From: Rhodospirillales bacterium
Lineage (GTDB): Bacteria; Pseudomonadota; Alphaproteobacteria; Rhodospirillales; Magnetospirillaceae
Length of the DNA: 44,185 nucleotides
Assembly (NCBI GenBank): GCA_015654615.1
Contig: JAATGN010000199.1
Coordinates: forward strand, 1 to 44,185
Direction of reading: 5' to 3'
Shown here piece by piece: positions 16,652-24,826 of the stretch (positions within the stretch are counted from its first letter, which is position 1; the number at the start of each line of letters is the position of its first letter). The position numbers and the translations under genes were made by a program. The notes under the pieces are model-generated. The model was not told where the DNA came from, made no database searches, and worked only from the letters and a program-made list of their open reading frames with translations.

Positions 16652-18255
16652 TGGCCGGCGGCGTCAGCATCGTCATCCCCTCCGCCAACCGCCACCGCCT
16701 TCATCTGCTGTCCGCTACGCTCGCCGGAATGCGGCGCTGCGACGCGGTGGAGCAGATCGTCATCGCGGAAATGGGCAGCGCGCCCCACGCGCTCGATCTG
16801 GCGCGCCGCTACGGAGCGGATTACGTCTTCACCTCGGACGGCGGCGCCTTCAATCGCTCGCGGATGATGAATGCCGGCGCCGCCCTGGCGCGCGGCGCCG
16901 AGATCCTGTGGTGCGACGGCGATTTCCTGTTCGAACCGTCGTTCCTTCTGCGGGCCCAGCGCGAGATGCGCGACGGCGGCGCCGATTATTTCTTCCCGCA
17001 CAGCCTGATCGACTATCTCGACGAGCAAAACACGCAAGAGGTTCTCGCCGGCAGACGTCACCCCCGGGAGTGCGGCTCGCTGCGCCGCCTGGCCCCGATA
17101 ACCGGCAATCCCGGCGGCATGGGGATGGTGCGGGCCGACTTCCTGCAGCGCCATGGCGGCATGATCGAAGGATTTCGCGGCTGGGGCTTCGAGGACCATG
17201 GCTGGCTGCACAAGGCGCGGCTGCTGGGCAAGGTGTGCGTATCCCACGCCCCCGAACAGCGCGTCTGGCATCTCTTCCATGCCGACAGCGGCTCGCACAG
17301 CGAACGCGCCCTGCGCGAGGCGGCGAGGCGGAACGCGCATTATGCGGCCAACGCCCAACTGATGGAACGGATCGCCGCGATCCGCTCGCCGGAGGCGTTC
17401 GCCCGCCATTTTCCCGCCCCGAAGCACCTGTCCAGGCCGTGGGCGCCCCATGCCCGCATCGTCTTCATCGCCGCCGCCCAGGACTGGAACGCGGCGTCCG
17501 CCCGCCGCGCCCGCGGTTGGGCGCAGGGACTCGAGCGATTCTACGGCCTGGCGGTGCCTGTCGGGCGCGCCGATCCCCGCGCGCCCGACGCGGCCGTCGC
17601 GATGCCGGACGCCGACGCGGTGGTCGGCTTCGCCGACGATCCCGTCGCATGCCACGCGCTGATGTCGGCTCTCGGCGCCCGGCTGACTCTGCTGGTCTCG
17701 GATGCGGCGCAGCCGGGCGATATTCCGCTGACGGCGCGGCCGGTGCCGATGATACTGGCGCGCCGGCCGGAGCAGCGCGACGCCTGGGCGGCGCGCGCCA
17801 CGGCGTGGCATCTGCCGTGGCAGGCCGACACCGGGCCGGCGGACCACCCGCCGGCGCCGCTGGTCGGGGCGCTCAGCATCCTGCTGGGCGCCACCCGCCG
17901 GTGGAAGATCCGCATCGAACTCGACCGCGCGGCCCTGCCGCCCGCGGCTCTCGATCGGCCGCGCTTCTGGTATGTCGGGCTGCATGACGCGGACGCGGTC
18001 GAACTGATGCGGCAGGATCTGTGCGGTGCGGAACTGAAATTCGCCCTCGCCGATCCCAGCCGGCCGGTGACGATCGAAAGAACGGCGAATTCCCCCCTGC
18101 CGCCCGCAACCTGGACGGTCTGGCCCACGGATTGCCACGGACGCTGGCTCGACAAGCTGTCCGGACCGGCCGCGGCGGAAGATCTGGGGCTCGTTTGGAA
18201 TGACGGCGGACGCAATCCGCACGGGGTTCCGGTTGACGCCGGGGCCCGGCTTTGA
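16651..18255 (+). CDS. GT2-family glycosyltransferase with the same C-terminal module
   Basis: The 534-residue protein has a GT-A domain at residues 4-245: a Rossmann start (SIVIPSANRHRLHLLSATL), the nucleotide-sugar motif W-C-D-G-D-F (DxD at Asp89 and Asp91), and the acceptor motif W-G-F-E-D-H-G-W (178-185) typical of galactosyltransferase-C-like enzymes. Residues about 267-412 form a middle domain I do not recognise. Residues about 417-504 match the end of the preceding enzyme (F-W-Y-V-G-x-H-D-x-D; W-T-x-W-P-T-D-x2-G-R-W-L). The ATG at 16651 shares one base with the previous stop and follows an AGGGAG, so the long upstream in-frame extension is rejected. The two enzymes probably act in sequence on one substrate. 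Confidence 0.85.
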   Translation: MAGGVSIVIPSANRHRLHLLSATLAGMRRCDAVEQIVIAEMGSAPHALDLARRYGADYVFTSDGGAFNRSRMMNAGAALARGAEILWCDGDFLFEPSFLLRAQREMRDGGADYFFPHSLIDYLDEQNTQEVLAGRRHPRECGSLRRLAPITGNPGGMGMVRADFLQRHGGMIEGFRGWGFEDHGWLHKARLLGKVCVSHAPEQRVWHLFHADSGSHSERALREAARRNAHYAANAQLMERIAAIRSPEAFARHFPAPKHLSRPWAPHARIVFIAAAQDWNAASARRARGWAQGLERFYGLAVPVGRADPRAPDAAVAMPDADAVVGFADDPVACHALMSALGARLTLLVSDAAQPGDIPLTARPVPMILARRPEQRDAWAARATAWHLPWQADTGPADHPPAPLVGALSILLGATRRWKIRIELDRAALPPAALDRPRFWYVGLHDADAVELMRQDLCGAELKFALADPSRPVTIERTANSPLPPATWTVWPTDCHGRWLDKLSGPAAAEDLGLVWNDGGRNPHGVPVDAGARL

Positions 18256-18308
18256 TTGACTGAGACAAGGCATAGCGCCGCGCGATGGCGCGGGCACATG
18301 GAGGCACC

Positions 18309-18854
18309 ATGGCTCAACAGGCGATGCAGCAGCACCCGGCGCGGAAAAGCGAACCGGAAACGGCCAAGGCGGGCGGCCCGCAGCAGCCGCGCCTACTTCA
18401 GCTCGCGGCCCGGCTCAACGCCTCGCCCGCCGTCCAGAGAATGGCGCCGCTCAAGAAGAAGCTGGCGCAGAAGGCCGGCCGTACCCAGCCGGTGCAAAGG
18501 CGGGCGGCCGACCGGACCGGGCTGTCCGAGCCGGTGAAGACCGGCATCGAATCCCTGTCCGGCATGTCGATGGACCATGTCCGGGTGCATTACGGCTCCT
18601 CGCGCCCGGCGCAGCTCAACGCCCATGCCTACACCCAGGGCTCGGACATCCATGTCGCGCCGGGGCAGGAACGCCATGTGCCCCATGAGGCCTGGCACGT
18701 CGTCCAGCAGGCGCAGGGCCGGGTGAAACCGACCATGCGGATGGCCGGCGGCGTCCCGGTCAATGACGAGCCCGCGCTGGAACGGGAAGCCGACCGGATG
18801 GGCGCCCGCGCCCTGCAGATGGCGCCGCGCAAGAAACTGCCGGGCAAGGCCTGA
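18309..18854 (+). CDS. Stand-alone DUF4157 (eCIS core domain) protein with HExxH motif
   Basis: The 181-residue protein carries DUF4157 at about residues 68-172, the domain most diagnostic of eCIS-associated proteins. It has an intact H-E-A-W-H zinc-peptidase motif (126-130) and the downstream L-E-R-E-A-D-R-M-G (157-165) that may give the third ligand. The first 65 residues are disordered and contain L-N-A-S-P-A-V-Q-R (36-44) and T-Q-P-V-Q-R (59-64), shared with the two - strand cargo proteins. A TGGAGG 4 bases before the ATG at 18309 favours this start over 18285. DUF4157 usually precedes a C-terminal toxin; here nothing follows, so it may be an effector itself, a cargo-processing protease or a loading factor. 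Confidence 0.88.
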   Translation: MAQQAMQQHPARKSEPETAKAGGPQQPRLLQLAARLNASPAVQRMAPLKKKLAQKAGRTQPVQRRAADRTGLSEPVKTGIESLSGMSMDHVRVHYGSSRPAQLNAHAYTQGSDIHVAPGQERHVPHEAWHVVQQAQGRVKPTMRMAGGVPVNDEPALEREADRMGARALQMAPRKKLPGKA

Positions 18855-18897
18855 ACGCGGCGCCCTGCGGCCTCGACCTCATCGATCGGAAGCCTCC

Positions 18898-21800
18898 TTG
18901 GCCAGACTGCCCCATTTGCTCGGCCGGCTCGATTTCGACGTCGCGGTCGAGAATCTCGATCTGGCGATGCGGTTGCGCCCCCGGCTGGAAAATCTGGTCT
19001 GGGAACGGGTGCCGGCCGTGATGGAGCGGGTATTCGATGCTCTGGATCCGGCCGGCATGGTTCTCATCCTCGACCGACTCGATCTCGACCTCGGCATGGT
19101 CGGGGAGGAGACTCTCGAGGCGGACACCCTGGAGGCATTGGCGCCGGCCCTGGCGGAGGCGCTGGAGAACGCACTGAACGCCGTCCGCTTCAATCCGCTG
19201 CCGGGACGCCGGCTGGCGACGGCCTCGGCGCTCCAGCTCGACCGGTTCGGCGCCTATCTTACCTCGGGCGTCCTGCCCTTCGCCGGTCGCGGCAACCGGC
19301 TGGATCCGCCCGCCGTGCTGCGCGCCCTGATCGACGCCGAGCCGGCGGCGCTGGTCGCGCTCCTTCGCCGGCACGCGTCGAACAGCCGGGTGATCGAACG
19401 GCTGGTGCTGCAGGCGGAGCCGGGAGGATTGCACCGCCTGCTCGGCCTGCTGGCGCCGTCCGACGCCCTCACCATCATCGAGCTTCTGACCGATCTGCGC
19501 CTGACCCACCGGGAATCCGTCGCGGCGTCGAAGATCCCCGCGTCCGAGGCCCGACTCGAGCATCTATGGTGGGTGACGAGCCTCGAATTCCTGCTTCACG
19601 ACGCCGGCAGCCAGTTCAATCGCCGGCGCTTCCTGGCCCATCTGCTTCGGCGCGAGGCCGAACGGCTGGGGATCGACTATCAAACATTGCTGGAAATGCT
19701 GGAAGCGGCCCTGGCGCGGGTGCGCACCCATATGGGTCTGCGCTCCTCGCTGCCGGTGGTGCTGAACGAGCTGCTGGGCGAACACGCCGCGCCGCGGGCC
19801 GGCGGCATTGACGCTCTGCTGGCCGAGGCGCGGCGCCGGGCGGACGATCCCACCGCCCTCGAAGCGCTGGCGGCCGGCCTTCCTCCGGCCCTGTTCGCCG
19901 AACTGCTGCGCCGGATCGAGCCGGCCGGCGGCGACACCGCGCTGGGGCTGCTCGAGGAGCTGTCCGCGCTGCAAGCCGCCATCGCCCCCGACGCCGGGCT
20001 GGCGCGGGAGATCGCGTCGAGACTGCGGACGGCGACCCTCCACCACCTGCTGAACGCGGGCGCGTCCTCCTTCGGCCGGCACGCTTTCCTCGACCGCCTG
20101 CTCTCCGAGGCCATGCGCGATTCCCATTGGGCGCAACCGGACCGGCTGAGGGAAGCGGCCGCCGGCAGGCGCGGAGACTTCCGCTCCGCCCTGCCCGCTC
20201 TGCTGGCCGACCTGGCGCCCCCGCCGGCCGAACCGCCGCCGCCCTCGGACGGGATGGAGGAGGCGCTGACGGCCGTACAGCGCGGCAATTCCGCCCCATT
20301 GTCGGCGCTGCTGCGCCGCGCCTATGCCGGCGGCGGCCGCGCCGCCGTCGGGCCGATCGCCGACCGCCTGCCGGCGGCGGCGTTCTCCATGGCGCTGCGC
20401 GATCTCGTTCCCGCCCAGGCGACGGCCCTGCTGGCCGACCTCGACGGGCTGGCGGCCCGGCACGGCACCTCTCCCCTCGTTCTTCTGGGCGAGGCGGGCT
20501 TCGCCCGGCTTCTGCGGCGCGCCGCCCTGGTCCTCGCCCTCGGCGAAGCTCCGTTTCCCGCGGCGGCGGAAGCCCGCCTGGCGGCGATCATCGACTTCCT
20601 GGCCGCCGCCACCGGCGCCAGCCCGGCAGCGCTGCGGCTCGACCTGGCGCGAGAAAGCTCGGCGGAAGGCGACGACCGGCCTGCCCGGGACGGCGACGCC
20701 GCGGCACTGCTCCGCCTGGCCGCCCAGCATCCCGCGCGGCTGATGCGCGTCGTCGCGGCGATCGAGCCGGACCGGCGGGGCCGCCTGCTCGCCGAACTCG
20801 ATCCCGCCCATGCCGGAATCATCGGCGAAGACCTGACGGAGCTGACCCGGCTGCATGGCGCGGTCCCCCTGCTGCCTGTCGGCGCCGGGCGGTTCGGCGA
20901 GATGCTCTCGACCCTGGCGCTGCTCTACCTGGCCGAGCGGCGCGGCACGCGCTTCGACCGCAAGGCGTTCGGGCGCTTTCTGCTGCGCGGCATCGCCCGC
21001 TATGGCGGTGTCGCGCCGGCGCAACTGGAACTGGCCCTGTGGCAGGGCGTCGCCGGCACCGCCGCGCCGTCGTCGGCGATCCGCGACATGGCGGCCGGCC
21101 TGGCGCGGGAATTTTCCGGCGGCGCGGCGCCCGGAAACGGCGAGCAGCTACGCGCCCTCGGCCATTTCCTGCGGACGGGCCACCCGCGCACCGCCGGGCG
21201 CGGCCTGGCCCTGCTGGCCGAACGGGATCCGGCGCGGCTGGCCGCTCTCGTCCACCGCCTGACGCAGGAATCGCCCGGAAAGCTGCCCGAAATCGTCGGG
21301 CGCCTGCTCGATTGGCTGCTGCCCGACGAGCTGCTGACCAGCCTGGCGCCCGGCAGCGCCGGACGGGCCTTGCGCTGGGCCGAGGCCACCGGTCTGCGCG
21401 GGGCGGCGGCGTGGAGCGCGCTGGTGCGAACCGTCATGACCGACGAGACGCCGGAATTCGATCTTCCGCCCGCGGCATTCGGCCGGCGCCTCGACCGGCT
21501 CGCTTTGATCGGCCACTGGCTGGACCGCGGGGAACTCGCCTGGTGGGCGCCGCCGGAAACCAGCCTGGCGGGACTGCTGTCCGACATCGCCGACCTCTCT
21601 TCCGCCGATCTGAGCTGGCTTTTCGCCACCGGCGATCTCCGCCGCACCACGGAACGGCTGCGGCGCGCGTTGGATCGCCTCGACCGCGGCCCCGCCGACG
21701 CCTTGCTGGCGCGGCTGGTTCCGGCCGCGTCCACCGGACTGCTGGCATCGCTGGCCCCGGGACCGCGACGGCGGACCGTGCTGATGCGCGCGGCGGCGGC

Positions 21801-23019
21801 GATGCTGGAAGGCTCCCGCCTCGATCTGGCGCGCCTCGTCGCCGACGAGACCGAGACCGTCCCCGCCGCCCCGCCGCCGCCGCCGACCTCTCCGCCGCGG
21901 GAAGCCGATCCGGCGGCGCTGTTCGCCTGGCTGGACGGTGCGCGGGCTCGCGGCTCCGCGCCGGATGCCCTCGCGCGCCTGTTCGTCCGGCTGGCCGACG
22001 CGGGGGACGCCGCGCTGATCGACCATCTGCGCAGCCGGCTCCGGGACGCCAGGAGCCGCGCGCGCTGGGCCGCCAGCCTGCCGCCCGAGGCGCTGGGACG
22101 GCTGGTGCGGTTGCTGAGGCCCGCCGGCGGCCAAGAGTTCGTCGAGACCGCGATGCTGTTGGGCACGGCCTGGCGGCGCACCCTGCCGTTCGGCGCGGCG
22201 CGGCCCGAGGCGAGCCGGATCTGGGCCATCCTGCTCGACCTGCTGGCCGAGCCGGAGATGAGCCTGCCGCGCCTCACGGCGGAAATCATCGCCGCGGCGA
22301 CCGCGAACGACGAGGGCCGCGCCGCCGCCCTGGAAGCCGAGGCGCGGCAACTGGCCCGCCATGGCGGCCATGTGGCGGTGCTTGCCGCCCTGCATCGCGC
22401 CTCATCCGCGAGCGGAACGGAAAAGCGCAGTCCCCCCTCCCGGCCGGCGGCGGAGCCCGATCCGCCACCGGCGCCGGCGCCGGAACCCGAACCGCTCGAA
22501 CCCGACCGGAAGATCTATGTCGGCAATGCCGGGCTGGTCCTGCTGAGCCCGTATTTGCCGGCGCTATTCCAGCGACTGCAGCTGCTGAGCGAGGACGAGG
22601 GGGGCAAGCCGGGCATCCGCGGCCTCGAACGGCAATCGCGGGCGGTGCATCTGCTGCAATATCTGGTCGATGGGCATCTCGACCGGACTGAGCCGGAGCT
22701 GGCGCTCAACAAGCTGCTCTGCGGCCTGGCGACGGCCGTCCCGATCGAGCCCTCCATCACCGCCCCCCAGAAGGATCTGGACATCTGCGAGGGCCTGCTG
22801 GGCGCCGTCATCGAGAATTGGCCGCTCATCAAGAACAGCTCCATCGCCGCCCTGCGCGAAACCTTTCTCCAGCGCGAAGGCCGGCTTGTATATTTTGACG
22901 GGAAATGGCAGCTTTTGGTTCAGCGAAAAGGTGTCGACGTCCTGGTGGATCGCATTCCCTGGAGTTTCGGCACGGTATTTCACCGCTGGATGGCCGAACC
23001 GGTGCAGGTGACATGGTGA
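18898..23019 (+). CDS. eCIS tape-measure protein (Pvc14-like), unusually long
   Basis: The last 165 residues match the conserved C-terminus of contractile injection system tape measures: Y-V-G-N-A-G-L-V-L-L-S-P-Y-L-P, an L-N-K-L-L-C-G region, V-I-E-N-W, then L-R-E-T-F-L-Q-R-E-G and a closing V-D-R-I-P-W-S-F ... W-M. The N-terminus (about 1-60) also matches (RLDFDVAVENLDLAM; DRLDLDLG). About 1000 residues of helical Leu/Ala/Arg-rich sequence lie between, with Pro-rich breaks near residues 990 and 1181-1200. I chose the TTG at 18898: it follows a GGAAG, does not overlap DUF4157, and starts where homology starts; an ATG-type start at 18763 would overlap DUF4157 by 92 bases. About 1373 residues is long and predicts a long particle if length scales. 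Confidence 0.85.
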   Translation: MARLPHLLGRLDFDVAVENLDLAMRLRPRLENLVWERVPAVMERVFDALDPAGMVLILDRLDLDLGMVGEETLEADTLEALAPALAEALENALNAVRFNPLPGRRLATASALQLDRFGAYLTSGVLPFAGRGNRLDPPAVLRALIDAEPAALVALLRRHASNSRVIERLVLQAEPGGLHRLLGLLAPSDALTIIELLTDLRLTHRESVAASKIPASEARLEHLWWVTSLEFLLHDAGSQFNRRRFLAHLLRREAERLGIDYQTLLEMLEAALARVRTHMGLRSSLPVVLNELLGEHAAPRAGGIDALLAEARRRADDPTALEALAAGLPPALFAELLRRIEPAGGDTALGLLEELSALQAAIAPDAGLAREIASRLRTATLHHLLNAGASSFGRHAFLDRLLSEAMRDSHWAQPDRLREAAAGRRGDFRSALPALLADLAPPPAEPPPPSDGMEEALTAVQRGNSAPLSALLRRAYAGGGRAAVGPIADRLPAAAFSMALRDLVPAQATALLADLDGLAARHGTSPLVLLGEAGFARLLRRAALVLALGEAPFPAAAEARLAAIIDFLAAATGASPAALRLDLARESSAEGDDRPARDGDAAALLRLAAQHPARLMRVVAAIEPDRRGRLLAELDPAHAGIIGEDLTELTRLHGAVPLLPVGAGRFGEMLSTLALLYLAERRGTRFDRKAFGRFLLRGIARYGGVAPAQLELALWQGVAGTAAPSSAIRDMAAGLAREFSGGAAPGNGEQLRALGHFLRTGHPRTAGRGLALLAERDPARLAALVHRLTQESPGKLPEIVGRLLDWLLPDELLTSLAPGSAGRALRWAEATGLRGAAAWSALVRTVMTDETPEFDLPPAAFGRRLDRLALIGHWLDRGELAWWAPPETSLAGLLSDIADLSSADLSWLFATGDLRRTTERLRRALDRLDRGPADALLARLVPAASTGLLASLAPGPRRRTVLMRAAAAMLEGSRLDLARLVADETETVPAAPPPPPTSPPREADPAALFAWLDGARARGSAPDALARLFVRLADAGDAALIDHLRSRLRDARSRARWAASLPPEALGRLVRLLRPAGGQEFVETAMLLGTAWRRTLPFGAARPEASRIWAILLDLLAEPEMSLPRLTAEIIAAATANDEGRAAALEAEARQLARHGGHVAVLAALHRASSASGTEKRSPPSRPAAEPDPPPAPAPEPEPLEPDRKIYVGNAGLVLLSPYLPALFQRLQLLSEDEGGKPGIRGLERQSRAVHLLQYLVDGHLDRTEPELALNKLLCGLATAVPIEPSITAPQKDLDICEGLLGAVIENWPLIKNSSIAALRETFLQREGRLVYFDGKWQLLVQRKGVDVLVDRIPWSFGTVFHRWMAEPVQVTW

Positions 23020-23051
23020 ATATCGCGCGGCTTTCCCCGGAGATGCAGTAA
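23013..23051 (+). other. 13-codon upstream ORF in frame with the AAA+ ATPase gene
   Basis: An ATG at 23013 overlaps the tape-measure stop (ATGGTGA), the spacing expected for a coupled downstream gene. Its frame is that of the ATPase but stops at a TAA at 23049-23051; translation can resume at the GTG at 23061. The 12 encoded residues (MVNIARLSPEMQ) read like the natural start of the ATPase's N-terminal helix, so this is either a nonsense mutation in codon 13 or a deliberate short leader. Confidence 0.6.
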
Positions 23052-23060
23052 AACCTGCAA

Positions 23061-24386
23061 GTGATCGAGGCCGAACTCGCCTGGCTGGAAGCCGTGATGA
23101 CCGAGCGCTTCGCGTCCTTCAGCGACGGGACCGGCATCTACCCGGAAAAGCTGTCCTGCCCGCCGCCGGTGGCGCATCGGCTCGGCCCCTATGCCGCCCT
23201 GGTCCGTAAGCATCATTTAAGCCATGAAGAGCGCCTGACCCTGGCGCTGGCGCTGGCGCCGCACGTCGCGCCGGCCCTGCTCGATCCGTTCCTGCTGCAG
23301 AACCAGGCGACCGGACGGCGTTTCTCCGAATTCGGCGGCATCACCGGCAGCGTTCACGGCGGCTTCCTGCCCACGGCGGAGACGGCGCTGTTCCTGCTGG
23401 CGGGAGACGACAGAGCCAGGCACATCACGGTCGAGGCGCTGTTCGCCCGCGACCGCCCGTTGGTCGGCCAGGGCATCGTCATCCTCGACCACCGGCACCC
23501 GGACGAACCGCCGATGAGCGCGACGCTGCGGCTTTCGAGTTCGGCCCTGCACGAGTTTCTGCGCGGCCCCGACCATGTCCCCGAACCCGGCCCGGACTTC
23601 CCGGCGCGGCGGATCGTCACCTCGCTCGGGTGGGATGATCTCGTCCTCGACGAATCGACCCTGAGCCAGGTCGACATGATCGCCCGCTGGGTGCAGCATG
23701 AGGGGACCCTGATGCGGGACTGGGACCTGGCGAGGCGCCTGAAGCCCGGCTATCGCTGCCTGTTCTACGGCCCGCCCGGCACCGGCAAGACCCTGACCGC
23801 GAGCCTGCTGGGCCAACGTTTCTCGATGCCGGTCTATCGCGTCGACCTGTCCCTGGTGGTCTCGAAATGGATCGGCGAAACCGAAAAGAACCTCGCCACC
23901 CTGTTCGACCAGGCCCAGGGGCGGAACTGGATCCTGTTCTTCGACGAGGCCGATGCGCTGTTCGGCAAGCGCACCGACGCGCAATCCTCCAACGACCGCT
24001 CGGCCAACCAGCAGATCGCCTATCTGCTGCAGAGATTGGAGGATTTTCCCGGGCTGGCCATCCTGGCCACCAATCAGCGCGATCATTTCGACGAGGCCTT
24101 CGCCCGGCGATTCCAGTCGGCGATCCGTTTTCCCATCCCGGACGCCCCGGCGCGGCAACGCCTGTGGCGAGAGTCTTTCGCCGGCCTGGGCGTCGCCCTG
24201 TCCCCCGAGATCGATTTCGCCGCCATCGCCGAGAAATATGAATTGTCGGGCGGCGCCATCATCAACGTACTGCGTTATGCCTGCCTGATGGCCGTCGAAC
24301 GAACTCCGCCGGTGGTGCTGTCGCATGATCTGCTGGATGGCATCCGGCGCGAACTGCAGAAGGACGGACGTTTCGTCAGCAAATAG
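23061..24386 (+). CDS. AAA+ ATPase of the eCIS (Pvc15-like)
   Basis: The 441-residue protein has an N-terminal helical domain (1-180) and a C-terminal AAA+ module: Walker A G-P-P-G-T-G-K-T (237-244), Walker B I-L-F-F-D-E-A-D (291-298), sensor 1 A-T-N (336-338), arginine pair R-R (349-350), and a C-terminal lid. Such ATPases occur in essentially all eCIS loci; roles in particle assembly or loading cargo into the tube are proposed. The GTG at 23061 is the first usable start after an in-frame TAA; the reading frame upstream of that TAA continues to an ATG overlapping the tape-measure stop. Residues needed for ATP hydrolysis are all present, so the protein should be active even if shortened by a dozen residues. 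Confidence 0.92.
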   Translation: MIEAELAWLEAVMTERFASFSDGTGIYPEKLSCPPPVAHRLGPYAALVRKHHLSHEERLTLALALAPHVAPALLDPFLLQNQATGRRFSEFGGITGSVHGGFLPTAETALFLLAGDDRARHITVEALFARDRPLVGQGIVILDHRHPDEPPMSATLRLSSSALHEFLRGPDHVPEPGPDFPARRIVTSLGWDDLVLDESTLSQVDMIARWVQHEGTLMRDWDLARRLKPGYRCLFYGPPGTGKTLTASLLGQRFSMPVYRVDLSLVVSKWIGETEKNLATLFDQAQGRNWILFFDEADALFGKRTDAQSSNDRSANQQIAYLLQRLEDFPGLAILATNQRDHFDEAFARRFQSAIRFPIPDAPARQRLWRESFAGLGVALSPEIDFAAIAEKYELSGGAIINVLRYACLMAVERTPPVVLSHDLLDGIRRELQKDGRFVSK

Positions 24387-24415
24387 CCGAGCCGGATCCG
24401 CCAGGAGATCGCCCC

Positions 24416-24808
24416 ATGCCGTCGCCGCAAATCACCTCGGGAACCATGCTGCAATGCAGTTTCGGCATGGCGCCCTCGACCCTCGGCATCCTGCCGGAAA
24501 ACCGGGTGGCGGCCTGCAACCTGCCGGCCGCCACCATCATGGACAACAAGCCGATGATCAACGTGCCGCCTTTCGGCATGTGCCAGAGCCTGGCCAACCC
24601 CACGGTTGCCGCCGCCACGGCGGCGGCCTTGGGGGCCTTGACCCCGATGCCCTGTCTCCCGGTGCTGACCGCGCCCTGGTTTCCCGGCGTCCCGACCGTG
24701 ACCGTCGCCAACCTGCCGACGCTCGACACCGGGTGCAAGCTGCTCTGCGCCTGGGCCGGCGAGATCAGCATCGTCCTGCCCGGCCAGATGACCGTCACCG
24801 TACCTTAA
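24416..24808 (+). CDS. DUF4280 PAAR-like spike-tip protein
   Basis: The 130-residue protein fits DUF4280: M-L-Q-C-S-F-G-x-A-P at the start, then repeated Pro/Cys/Gly turns (GMCQSLANP; MPCLPVLTAPW; P-x-L-D-T-G-C-K-L-L-C-A-W-G/A-G-E-I), the arrangement of PAAR-like cones that cap the spike. Conserved Cys residues (13, 60, about 80, 104, 108) could bind a metal. It lies at the end of the operon, directly before the convergent cargo genes, rather than beside the gp25 gene as pvc10 does. An AGGAG about 12 bases upstream of the ATG is a fair ribosome binding site. Confidence 0.88.
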   Translation: MPSPQITSGTMLQCSFGMAPSTLGILPENRVAACNLPAATIMDNKPMINVPPFGMCQSLANPTVAAATAAALGALTPMPCLPVLTAPWFPGVPTVTVANLPTLDTGCKLLCAWAGEISIVLPGQMTVTVP

Positions 24809-24826
24809 AACCGGGAAAATCCGCAG

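Noticed and set aside
18763-18897. Upstream extension of the tape-measure gene into DUF4157
   Set aside because: The translated extension is basic and Pro-rich with no similarity, and overlaps the DUF4157 coding region by 92 bases.
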